Positions 1 to 5,473 of a stretch of 5,649 nucleotides of DNA are shown piece after piece (position 1 is the first letter of the stretch; the number at the start of each line of letters is the position of its first letter). Location of the stretch: positions 1 to 5,649 of the forward strand of contig DATDOY010000185.1 in assembly GCA_035293045.1 (NCBI GenBank), given 5' to 3'. The DNA is from DATDOY01 sp035293045. Its GTDB lineage: Bacteria; Actinomycetota; Acidimicrobiia; IMCC26256; JACPCJ01. Position numbers and translations under genes: made by a program. The notes beneath the pieces were generated by a model that made no database searches, was not told where the DNA came from, and was given only the letters and a program-made list of their open reading frames with translations.

Positions 1-1
1 G

Positions 2-334
2 GCGGGGGGCGCGAAATCGCTCGAGCAGGGCATCCAACGCCGCGAGGGCGCCGGCGTCCGCGGGGACTCCCGGCGGAGCGTCGCCTTCCCATTCCACGCG
101 GCCGTCGCGCAGCACGAGGGTGACGAGCGGATCGCGACCGATGAACGAGTAGCGGCCCCAGTGCTCCCCATGTTCGACCGATTCCAGCAGGAACCCCTCG
201 CCCGAGCCCACCAACTTCAAGAAGGCGGATACCGGTGTCTCGAGGTCGGCGAGCACCTCGCGCCACACCGGCACGACGGTGAACTGGCGAGACAACGCCA
301 GAAACTCGTCGAGCCCCGGGCGGACGGAGTCCAT
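2..334 (-). CDS. trpE: Anthranilate synthase component I, N-terminal part (cut by window edge)
   Basis: TrpE converts chorismate to anthranilate, the first committed step of tryptophan synthesis, using ammonia from a TrpG glutaminase subunit. Only the first 111 residues are in the window; the reading frame is still open at the left edge. The visible part matches the TrpE N-terminal domain: an opening 'PGLDEFLAL' segment, 'VVPVWREVLADLETPVSAF' at about residues 20-38, and 'FLLESVEHGEHWGRYSFIG' at 48-66. The LLES motif (49-52) forms the tryptophan feedback site in studied enzymes, so end-product inhibition is expected. The catalytic chorismate-binding domain lies outside. The ATG at 334 fits the normal family start and sits 9 bases after the hisI stop, so the two are probably cotranscribed. 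No trp leader peptide or attenuator fits in that gap. PabB or another chorismate enzyme is less likely given this N-terminus. Confidence 0.93.
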   Translation of the reverse strand, partial: MDSVRPGLDEFLALSRQFTVVPVWREVLADLETPVSAFLKLVGSGEGFLLESVEHGEHWGRYSFIGRDPLVTLVLRDGRVEWEGDAPPGVPADAGALAALDALLERFRAPR

Positions 335-343
335 CGGTCCCGC

Positions 344-712
344 TTACGCTCCGAAGGCGCGGTAGAAGCAGGTGCGTTCACCGGTGTGACACGCACCCTT
401 GCCTTCTTGCTCGATCACAAAGAGCAGGGCGTCGCCGTCGCAGTCGTAGTACGCCTCGCGCAACCACTGACGGTCTCCCGACGTGTCACCCTTGCGCCAG
501 AACTCCGAGCGGCTCCGGCTCCAGTACCACATGCGACCCGTCTCGAAGGTGCGACGCAGCGCTTCCTCGTTCATGTAGGCCACTTGGAGGATGCGGCCCG
601 TTCCCGCCTCCTGCATGACGCACGTGACGAGTCCGTGGTCGTCGTACTTGACGGCGGCGAGTTGCTCGGCGGTGGCCGTGATGGGGGTGGCGATGGGCGC
701 GACGTCGGGCAT
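344..712 (-). CDS. hisI: Phosphoribosyl-AMP cyclohydrolase
   Basis: HisI opens the adenine ring of phosphoribosyl-AMP, the third step of histidine synthesis, in the cytoplasm. The 122-residue product has the normal length of the single-domain enzyme; there is no fused HisE pyrophosphohydrolase domain. Family motifs are 'ILQVAYMNEEAL' (41-52), 'MWYWSRSRSEFWRKGDTSG' (61-79), 'YYDCDGDALLF' (88-98) and 'ACHTGERTCFYR' (107-118). Expected zinc ligands are Cys91, Cys108 and Cys115, and the magnesium-site aspartates are 90, 92 and 94. ATG codons at 721 and 712 are both possible. I chose 712 because neither has a convincing ribosome binding site, while a TACCAT box at 725-720 is placed for a transcript starting at or one base before the 712 ATG. 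Starting at 721 would add only three residues. The open frame continues upstream antisense to the hydrolase gene, but that part is a shadow. trpE follows after 9 bases. Confidence 0.93.
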   Translation of the reverse strand: MPDVAPIATPITATAEQLAAVKYDDHGLVTCVMQEAGTGRILQVAYMNEEALRRTFETGRMWYWSRSRSEFWRKGDTSGDRQWLREAYYDCDGDALLFVIEQEGKGACHTGERTCFYRAFGA

Positions 713-718
713 GGCGGG

Positions 719-725
719 CATGGTA
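719..725. promoter_or_regulatory. Candidate overlapping -10 boxes of a bidirectional promoter
   Basis: The divergent genes hisI and the hydrolase have start codons only 18 bases apart (712 on minus, 731 on plus), so both promoters must lie in this space or inside the genes. On the minus strand, 725-720 reads TACCAT, a match to the TANNNT -10 pattern. On the plus strand, 719-724 reads CATGGT, keeping the two key positions (A at -11, T at -7). Base pair 720 would supply -11A for plus and -7T for minus, and base pair 724 the reverse. The plus start would be at 731, the first base of the GTG. The minus start would be at 713 or 712, the ATG. Both messages would be leaderless, which is common in actinomycetes. 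No good -35 element was seen on either side. This is inferred from spacing and sequence only. Confidence 0.4.
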
Positions 726-730
726 GTGAC

Positions 731-1348
731 GTGCTGTTCACGACCGAGGACGGTTTGGGCATCGAGGGAGAGATGGCCCTCCCCGAACACCCGCGCGCCG
801 GGCTGGTGATCTGCCACGCCCATCCCCTCCACGGCGGGACGATGCGATCGGTCGTCAACGGCGCTCTGTTCGAGGCCTTGCCCCGCCGGGGCGTGGCGTG
901 CCTCCGGTTCAACTTCCGCGGCGTCGAGGGGAGCGAGGGTACCCACGACGGTGGAGTCGGCGAACGGCTCGACGCGCAGGCGGCGCTGCGTCACCTTGCG
1001 GCGTCGGTCGCGGATGATCTTCCGTTGGCCATCGCCGGGTGGTCGTTCGGCGCCGACGTGGCGTTGTCGGTGCAGGACCCGCGCCATGCCGGCTGGTTCG
1101 CCGTCGCCCCGCCGCTGCGGTTCGGCGAGGACCTCGCTTCGACCGCGGCCGATGCCCGGCCCAAGCAGTTCGTCCTCGGCGAACGCGATCAGTTCCGTCG
1201 CCCCGAGGACGTCGAAGGGGAAGTGGCGAGTTGGGTCAACGCTCGCGCCGAGGTGATCGGCGGCGCGGACCACTACTTCATCGGACGCACCGATCGGGTC
1301 GTCGACCTCGCCGATGCGTTCCTCACTTCCGTGTCTGAGGCGCGTTAG
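731..1348 (+). CDS. Small alpha/beta hydrolase (COG2945-like)
   Basis: The 205-residue product is a compact cytoplasmic alpha/beta-hydrolase of the kind grouped in COG2945, related to dienelactone-hydrolase-like proteins; substrates of this family are mostly unknown. No signal peptide or membrane segment is visible. Diagnostic parts are 'VICHAHPLHGGTM' (26-38), with the HPLHGG loop near the oxyanion hole, then 'CLRFNFRGVEGSEG' (57-70), the nucleophile elbow GWSFG with Ser105 (103-107), Asp153 in 'GERDQF', and His181 in 'GADHYF'. These give a complete Ser-Asp-His triad. The start is placed at GTG 731 because the open frame upstream runs antisense through hisI and trpE and resembles no hydrolase. 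No ribosome binding site precedes the GTG, so a leaderless message is likely. It is the only plus-strand gene here, divergent from hisI and convergent with the small gene at 1396-1653. Its stop codon lies inside a hairpin stem. A role in histidine or tryptophan metabolism is not indicated. Confidence 0.85.
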   Translation: MLFTTEDGLGIEGEMALPEHPRAGLVICHAHPLHGGTMRSVVNGALFEALPRRGVACLRFNFRGVEGSEGTHDGGVGERLDAQAALRHLAASVADDLPLAIAGWSFGADVALSVQDPRHAGWFAVAPPLRFGEDLASTAADARPKQFVLGERDQFRRPEDVEGEVASWVNARAEVIGGADHYFIGRTDRVVDLADAFLTSVSEAR

Positions 1349-1379
1349 CGGGGATAGACACCGCTAACGCGCCACAGAC
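1333..1379. terminator. Strong hairpin between convergent genes, likely bidirectional terminator
   Basis: A perfect 13-base inverted repeat (1339-1351 with 1361-1373, GGCGCGTTAGCGG and its complement) encloses a 9-base loop. The stem continues for five more pairs (1333-1337 with 1375-1379) beyond one A-A mismatch, giving 18 pairs in 19 positions. It includes the hydrolase stop codon and ends shortly before the stop of the opposing small gene, so it can serve transcripts from both directions. There is no T-tract on either strand, as is usual for hairpin terminators in high-GC actinomycetes. The inverted repeat is seen directly; termination is inferred. Confidence 0.75.
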
Positions 1380-1397
1380 CCGGGAAAACCCGAGGTC
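1377..1397. terminator. Second, smaller hairpin adjoining the first
   Basis: GACCCGGG and CCCGaGGTC flank an AAAA loop, giving eight pairs with one bulged A (1377-1384 with 1389-1397). It runs into the stop codon of the small minus-strand gene (1396-1398) and shares bases 1377-1379 with the outer stem of the neighbouring hairpin, so the full stems of both cannot form at once. It probably strengthens termination between the convergent genes. No T-tract follows. Confidence 0.45.
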
Positions 1398-1653
1398 AGA
1401 CGAGCGAGATCTCGACGCCGTGTTCGGTGCGAGTCACCGTTCCCTCCGGCTGTAGCGGCAACCCCCTCCGCTCGAGGAAGGCCTGCTTGGCCTCGATCGC
1501 CCGCTGGAGCTCGGCGAGGTCACTCTGGAAGTGCACCCGATCGCCGTCCTCGAACGCGTGCTCGAGCTCATCGAAGGCCTGTTCCTCAGCGTCGAGAAGC
1601 TCCCGGTACCGCCGCAAGAAGCTCTCGTCCAGCACTCGGTTCCCTTCGGGCAT
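1396..1653 (-). CDS. Small helical protein of unknown function
   Basis: I do not recognise this 85-residue protein. It is acidic and almost all helix-forming from residue 9 to about 63, with two heptad-like stretches, 'SFLRRYRELLDAEEQAFDEL' (11-30) and 'HFQSDLAELQRAIEAKQAF' (41-59), separated by a turn at 'EDGDR'. This suggests a two-helix hairpin or short coiled coil. A short tail ending 'TEHGVEISLV' could form a strand. There is no signal peptide, membrane segment or cysteine. The ATG at 1653 is preferred over a GTG at 1659 because an AGGGGG ribosome binding site lies about five bases before the ATG and would abut the GTG. It starts 45 bases after hisF on the same strand and may be the last gene of the his transcript. 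Good codon use for a GC-rich genome, the binding site and the terminator right after its stop support a real gene. Confidence 0.7.
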   Translation of the reverse strand: MPEGNRVLDESFLRRYRELLDAEEQAFDELEHAFEDGDRVHFQSDLAELQRAIEAKQAFLERRGLPLQPEGTVTRTEHGVEISLV

Positions 1654-1661
1654 AGACACCC

Positions 1662-1703
1662 CCTAGGCCGAGCCCTCAGGCTCATTGAGTTGTAGGCCTT
1701 AGG
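1662..1703 (-). promoter_or_regulatory. Foldable hisF-small gene junction covering a ribosome binding site
   Basis: In the minus-strand RNA, CCUAAGGCC (1703-1695, containing the hisF stop UAA) can pair with GGCCUAGG (1669-1662), eight pairs with one bulged A. Inside lies a second hairpin, GAGCC-UGAG-GGCUC (1683-1670), abutting the outer stem. The right arm takes in the first part of the AGGGGG ribosome binding site of the downstream small gene. Ribosomes finishing hisF would open the outer stem, which could couple translation of the two genes. It lacks a U-tract, so it is a poor simple terminator. The pairing is visible; the role is inferred. Confidence 0.35.
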
Positions 1704-2454
1704 GTCGCACGACCAGGCCCCGCGAGGAAAGCATTTCCTTCGCCTCCCGGACCGAAAATTCCCCGTAGTGGAAGATCGAGGCAGCGAGAAGCCCGGTTGC
1801 GCCCCCTTCCAGCGCCCCCTCGGCGAGGTGGTCGAGGGTTCCGACGCCGCCGCTGGCCACGACCGGGATCGTCACGGCTGAGGTCACGGCCCGGAGCAGA
1901 TCGAGGTCGTAGCCCTCCTTCGTGCCGTCGCGGTCCATGGAGGTCAACAGGATCTCTCCGGCGCCCATCCGCTCGCACTCGGCGGCCCACGAGACGGCGT
2001 CGAGACCGGTCGGCTTGCGCCCTCCATGGGTGTAGACCTCCCAACCCGAGCGGGCCGCTCGGGCGTCGACGGCGACCACGATGCATTGCGCCCCGAACAC
2101 CGCGGCGGCCTCCTCGATCACCTCGGGTCGCGCCACGGCCGCGGTGTTGAACGCCACCTTGTCGGCACCGGCGCGCAGGATCCGGCGAACGTCGTCGACG
2201 GTGCGGACGCCCCCGCCGACCGTGAACGGAATGAAGACCTCATCGGCGGTGCGGGCCACCACGTCGAGAATGGTGTCGCGGGCGTCAGACGACGCCGTGA
2301 TGTCGAGGAACACCAACTCGTCGGCCCCCTCGGCGTCGTAACGGGCGGCGAGCTCGACCGGGTCGCCGGCGTCGCGCAGACCCACGAAGTTCACGCCCTT
2401 CACGACCCGACCGGCGTCGACGTCGAGGCACGGGATCACACGGACGGCGAGCAC
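1699..2454 (-). CDS. hisF: Imidazole glycerol phosphate synthase, cyclase subunit
   Basis: HisF is the (beta/alpha)8-barrel half of imidazole glycerol phosphate synthase. It takes ammonia made by HisH and converts PRFAR to imidazole glycerol phosphate and AICAR, linking histidine and purine synthesis. The 251 residues match the usual length of about 250-258. Both catalytic aspartates are at their standard positions: Asp11 in 'VIPCLDVDAGRVVKG' and Asp130 in 'IVVAVDAR'. Phosphate-binding loops are seen at 'VGGGVR' (79-84) and 'ASGGVGTLDHL' (200-210), and 'TSMDRDGTKEGYD' (171-183) is also typical. The start is a GTG at 2454, set by the conserved N-terminus; it overlaps the end of hisA by 19 bases, so its ribosome binding site lies inside hisA and translation is probably coupled. 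HisA is excluded as an alternative because the PCLDV start and the KPTGLD segment are HisF traits. Confidence 0.97.
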   Translation of the reverse strand: MLAVRVIPCLDVDAGRVVKGVNFVGLRDAGDPVELAARYDAEGADELVFLDITASSDARDTILDVVARTADEVFIPFTVGGGVRTVDDVRRILRAGADKVAFNTAAVARPEVIEEAAAVFGAQCIVVAVDARAARSGWEVYTHGGRKPTGLDAVSWAAECERMGAGEILLTSMDRDGTKEGYDLDLLRAVTSAVTIPVVASGGVGTLDHLAEGALEGGATGLLAASIFHYGEFSVREAKEMLSSRGLVVRP

Positions 2455-3182
2455 CGGGCCAGCGCCTCCTTCAAGTCGAGGCGCTCCTCATACAACGCCT
2501 TGCCGATGATGACACCCGCCAGACCCCGTCCGTCCACTTCGAGGCCAGCCAGCGCGCTCACGTCGTCGGCCGAGCCGACGCCACCGCTGGCGATGAGGTC
2601 GACGCTCGTCGAGGCCAGCAGGGCTCCATACAAGCCGACGTCCGGGCCTTCGAGCGTGCCGTCGACGTCGATCTGGGTGACGATCAGCGCGCCGATCCCT
2701 GAGCGATCGAACCGCGTCGCGAGGTCGATCACGTCGATGCCGGAGTCCTCGGTCCACCCCCGCACGGCCACGGCGCGGCCGCGCGCGTCGAGACCGACCG
2801 CCACCTTGTCGCCGTGCTCACGCACCATGACGTCGACCAGCTCGGGACTCTCCACGGCAGCGGTGCCGACGACCACGCGATCGACCCCGGCATCAACGAG
2901 TCGCGCCGCCGCATCGGCGTCGCGGACGCCACCCCCGGACTGCACCCGCACCCCTCGCTCGTGTGCCGCCTCGGCGATGGCGCCGATGATCTCGAGATTG
3001 GTCGCCGACCCCGTGCGGGCGGCGTCGAGATCCACCACGTGGATCCAACGGGCGCCGGCGGCGGCGAACGACCTGGCGCGGGCCACGGGGTCGTCGTCGT
3101 ACGCGGTCTCGACGTCGTAGTCACCCTGAAGAAGGCGCACGACGCGGCCGCCCCGCAGGTCGATCGCCGGAAAGAGTTCCAC
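2436..3182 (-). CDS. hisA: ProFAR isomerase (phosphoribosylformimino-AICAR-P isomerase)
   Basis: HisA performs the Amadori rearrangement of ProFAR to PRFAR, the substrate of HisH/HisF. The 248 residues form the expected half-duplicated (beta/alpha)8 barrel. Motifs include 'FPAIDLRGGRVVRLLQGDY' (4-22) with catalytic Asp8, 'HVVDLDAA' (48-55), 'VQSGGGVRD' (80-88), 'VAVGLDARG' (127-135) with Asp132, 'RGWTEDSGIDV' (141-151), 'TQIDVDGTLEGP' (169-180) with Asp174, and 'IASGGVGS' (197-204). Many actinomycetes use PriA here, a HisA that also does the TrpF step. This one has VQSGGGVR rather than the PriA-style VELSGGIR and a TEDSG segment after the tryptophan, so it looks like a dedicated HisA; sequence alone cannot settle this. 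Gln170 replaces the acidic residue more usual before Ile. GTG at 3182 is the only start fitting the family N-terminus, 3 bases after hisH stops. Confidence 0.96.
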   Translation of the reverse strand: MELFPAIDLRGGRVVRLLQGDYDVETAYDDDPVARARSFAAAGARWIHVVDLDAARTGSATNLEIIGAIAEAAHERGVRVQSGGGVRDADAAARLVDAGVDRVVVGTAAVESPELVDVMVREHGDKVAVGLDARGRAVAVRGWTEDSGIDVIDLATRFDRSGIGALIVTQIDVDGTLEGPDVGLYGALLASTSVDLIASGGVGSADDVSALAGLEVDGRGLAGVIIGKALYEERLDLKEALARCSPSV

Positions 3183-3185
3183 CGC

Positions 3186-3803
3186 TCAGGCGGCGACCGG
3201 CGCGACGGCCCGGACGAAGTTGGCGAGCACGGCGAGCCCGGTGGCGCCGCTCTTCTCGGGGTGGAACTGGGTCGCCCAGATCGTCCCCGCCTCCACCGCC
3301 ACCACGACGTCGCCGCCGTACTCGGTCGTGCCGGCGACGACGGCGGAATCGGCGGGATCGGCTGCATACGAGTGGACGAAGTAGAGCCAGGCCGGCGGGT
3401 CGATCCCGTCGAACAGACGCGAGCCGGCGCGGATGGCGACGGTGTTCCACCCCATGTGGGGCAAGACGAGGCCGTCGTGGAGTCGGCGGACCATCCCGGG
3501 AATGAGCCCGAGGCCCCCGACGCCCGGCGACTCCTCGCTTCCGTCGAACAGCATCTGCATGCCGACGCAGATGCCGAGGAGGGGCTTGCCCGCCTCGGCC
3601 GCCTCGAGTACGGGCGCGTCGAGGCGCGCGTCCGTGAGCGCTCGCATGCACGCGCCGAACGCACCCACCCCGGGGAGCACGACGGCGTCGGCGGCCCGGA
3701 TCTCGTCGGCGTCTTCGGTCAGGCGCGCGTCCGCCCCGAGGTGGACGAGGCCCTTTTCGGCCGACCGCAGATTCCCGATGCCGTAGTCGACGACGGCGAT
3801 CAC
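3186..3803 (-). CDS. hisH: Imidazole glycerol phosphate synthase, glutaminase subunit
   Basis: HisH hydrolyses glutamine and passes ammonia through the HisF barrel in the heterodimeric imidazole glycerol phosphate synthase. The 205 residues match the usual length of 200-215. It is a class I glutamine amidotransferase: the N-terminal 'VVDYGIGNLRS' (4-14), the 'PGVGAFG' loop near the oxyanion hole (44-50), the nucleophile Cys79 in 'LLGICVGMQMLF', 'HMGWN' (116-120), and His181 and Glu183 in 'QFHPEKS' complete the triad. The start is a GTG at 3803, fixed by the family N-terminus, 12 bases after the hisB stop. There is no clear ribosome binding site, so coupling to hisB is likely. The position just before hisA and hisF matches the usual actinomycete order and supports HisH over other glutaminases such as TrpG or GuaA domains. 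Confidence 0.97.
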   Translation of the reverse strand: MIAVVDYGIGNLRSAEKGLVHLGADARLTEDADEIRAADAVVLPGVGAFGACMRALTDARLDAPVLEAAEAGKPLLGICVGMQMLFDGSEESPGVGGLGLIPGMVRRLHDGLVLPHMGWNTVAIRAGSRLFDGIDPPAWLYFVHSYAADPADSAVVAGTTEYGGDVVVAVEAGTIWATQFHPEKSGATGLAVLANFVRAVAPVAA

Positions 3804-3815
3804 GCCCGGCTCATT

Positions 3816-4397
3816 TCAAAGCGTGCCCTTGGTGGACGGGACGGCGTCGCCCTCCACACGCACGGCCTCGCGCAGGCACCGCGCCACCGCCTTGAACGAC
3901 GCCTCGAGCACGTGGTGCCCGTTGCGGCCGGTGATCGAGCGGATGTGCAGGGTCAGCCCGGCGCTCGTGACGAACGCCCGCCAGAACTCCTCTGCGAGTT
4001 GGGGATCGAACGTGCCGATCCACTCGGCGACGGGGTCGACGTCGTAGCCGCAGTACGGCCGCCCCGAGACGTCGAGCGCCACCTCCACGAGCGCCTCGTC
4101 GAGAGGGACCGTGAGCGAGGCGAAGCGCCGGATGCCGGCCTTGTCGCCGAGCGCCTCCGCGAAGGCGGCGCCGAGGACGATCCCGGTGTCCTCGATGGTG
4201 TGGTGGGTGTCGACGTCGAGGTCGCCCTCGGTCTTCACCGTGAGGTCGAACCCGCCGTGGCGTCCGAGTTGCTCGAGCATGTGGTCGAAGAACGGGATGC
4301 CGGTCGACACCTCGGCCCTCCCGTCGCCGTCGAGATCGAGCGAAATCTCGACCTTGGTCTCTTTCGTTTCCCGAAGCTGCGTCGACGTGCGGCTCAT
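3816..4397 (-). CDS. hisB: Imidazoleglycerol-phosphate dehydratase
   Basis: HisB is the manganese-dependent dehydratase turning imidazole glycerol phosphate into imidazole acetol phosphate, the substrate of HisC. At 193 residues it is the monofunctional form; the histidinol-phosphatase domain fused to it in enterobacteria is absent, so that step needs a separate enzyme outside this window. The duplicated fold shows both metal-binding repeats: 'PFFDHMLEQLGRHGGFDL' (35-52) and 'DTHHTIEDTGIVLG' (63-76) with His65 and His66 in the first half, and 'GRNGHHVLEASFKA' (157-170) with His161 and His162 in the second. The C-terminus 'PSTKGTL' is typical. The ATG at 4397 overlaps the hisC stop in an ATGA, so translation is coupled. 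An alternative product is very unlikely. Confidence 0.97.
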   Translation of the reverse strand: MSRTSTQLRETKETKVEISLDLDGDGRAEVSTGIPFFDHMLEQLGRHGGFDLTVKTEGDLDVDTHHTIEDTGIVLGAAFAEALGDKAGIRRFASLTVPLDEALVEVALDVSGRPYCGYDVDPVAEWIGTFDPQLAEEFWRAFVTSAGLTLHIRSITGRNGHHVLEASFKAVARCLREAVRVEGDAVPSTKGTL

Positions 4398-5473
4398 GCT
4401 GCAAGCACCTCTTTCAGGGCGACCAGGAATGCGTCATTCTCCTCCGGCGTCCCGATGGTGACACGGAGGCATCCGGCGAGGCCCGGCCACGACGACGCGT
4501 CGCGCACGAGCACGCCGCCGTCGACGAGTCCTTGCCACACCTGTTTGGCATCGCGCTCGGTGCGAAAGAGGAGGAAGTTGGCGCCCGACGGCCACACCGT
4601 GACGCCGTCGGTGCCGGCGAGGGCGGTGTGGACGCGCTCGCGCTCGCGCACGATGGCGTCGACGCGCCCGCGCATCTCGTCGGCGAAGTCGAGGGCGAGC
4701 CGACCGGCGGCCTGGGTGAGGGCCGAGAGGTGGTATGGCAGGGCGACCTTTTCGAGATCGGCGACGACGCGCGGCGGCGCGATGCAACAGCCGAGGCGGA
4801 GCCCGGCCAGCGACCACACCTTCGAGAAGGTCCGCACCACGACCACCGGGCGATCGTCGGACACGAACTCGAGGGCGCTCCACGGCGCGAACTCGCCGTA
4901 CGCCTCGTCGATGATCACGAGGCCCGGCGCGGCGTCGATCACGACCTCGACCACCTCGCGCGCCTCGACCACGCCGGTGGGGTTGTTGGGTGTGCACAGA
5001 AACGTGATGTGGGGATTCGTCGCCGTGAGGACGCTGCGCACCTCGTCGAGATCGAGCGTGAAGTCGGCTCGGCGCTCGCCGGCCACCACTTCGGTGCCCG
5101 TGATGCGAGCGATGTGATCGTGCAAGAGATAGGTGGGGCGGAACAGTGCGGCGCGTCGACCCGGCCCGCCGTACGCGAGCAGCAGCGTCTGGAGCACCTC
5201 GTTGGAACCGTTCGCACAGAACACGCGCTCGGGCGGCTGGCCGTGGAACCGAGCCGTGGCCGCGCGCAACTCGGACGCGGCGCGGTCGGGATACCGGTGG
5301 AACGGCGTGGCGCGCACCGCGTCGGCCAGCGCGGCCACGAACGCCTCAGGTGGCGCGTACGCGCTCTCGTTGGTGTTGAGCCGGACGGGCACGCTCACCA
5401 CCTGGGCAGAGTGGTAGCCCTCGAGGCCGGTGAGATCGGCGCGCGGCTCGGGGAAGGCGGGCGGCTCGGTCAC
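4394..5473 (-). CDS. hisC: Histidinol-phosphate aminotransferase
   Basis: HisC is a PLP enzyme that transfers an amino group from glutamate to imidazole acetol phosphate, giving histidinol phosphate. The 359 residues match the family (about 350-370), fold type I aminotransferase. Visible motifs are 'RLNTNESAYAPPEAF' (31-45), 'HRYPD' with Tyr61 (59-63), 'ANGSNEVLQTLL' (87-98), 'PTYLLH' (113-118), 'CTPNNPTG' (160-167), 'IIDEAYGEF' (187-195), and 'RTFSKVWSLAGLRLG' (214-228), where Lys218 should bind PLP and Arg226 its phosphate. Arg337 in 'LRVTIGTPEEN' should contact the substrate carboxylate or phosphate. The GTG at 5473 overlaps the hisD stop in a GTGA. Related aromatic aminotransferases share these motifs, but position between hisD and hisB makes HisC the clear call. 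Confidence 0.96.
   Translation of the reverse strand: MTEPPAFPEPRADLTGLEGYHSAQVVSVPVRLNTNESAYAPPEAFVAALADAVRATPFHRYPDRAASELRAATARFHGQPPERVFCANGSNEVLQTLLLAYGGPGRRAALFRPTYLLHDHIARITGTEVVAGERRADFTLDLDEVRSVLTATNPHITFLCTPNNPTGVVEAREVVEVVIDAAPGLVIIDEAYGEFAPWSALEFVSDDRPVVVVRTFSKVWSLAGLRLGCCIAPPRVVADLEKVALPYHLSALTQAAGRLALDFADEMRGRVDAIVRERERVHTALAGTDGVTVWPSGANFLLFRTERDAKQVWQGLVDGGVLVRDASSWPGLAGCLRVTIGTPEENDAFLVALKEVLAA

Noticed and set aside
161..730. N-terminal extension of the hydrolase frame reaching back to 161
   Set aside because: It is antisense to trpE and hisI, resembles no hydrolase region, and the domain begins right after GTG 731.
713..1273. N-terminal extension of the hisI frame up to 1273
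   Set aside because: HisI homology begins close to 712; the rest is antisense to the hydrolase and would make the protein more than twice the family length.
1670..1683. Inner hairpin after hisF as a stand-alone intrinsic terminator
   Set aside because: The stem is only five pairs, there is no T-tract, and a gene with a ribosome binding site follows at once; it is described instead as part of the foldable junction.
2436..2454. The 19-base hisA/hisF overlap as an unusual gene fusion or frameshift site
   Set aside because: Both ends are family-typical (complete HisA barrel, HisF starting at the conserved N-terminus), so it is an ordinary coupled overlap.
2026..3120. Plus-strand open frame of 364 codons opposite hisF and hisA
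   Set aside because: Low-complexity Ser/Arg/Thr-rich shadow of two intact genes, with no domain or ribosome binding site.
3801..3814. Four-codon frame (ATG at 3814) ending in the GTGA of the hisH start
   Set aside because: It could aid reinitiation between hisB and hisH, but so short a frame is expected by chance and has no ribosome binding site.
2814..5117. Long plus-strand open frame (767 codons) opposite hisA, hisH, hisB and hisC
   Set aside because: It is antisense to well-supported genes in frames where a GC-rich genome rarely has stops, has low-complexity Arg/Asp/Val-rich composition and no recognisable domain.
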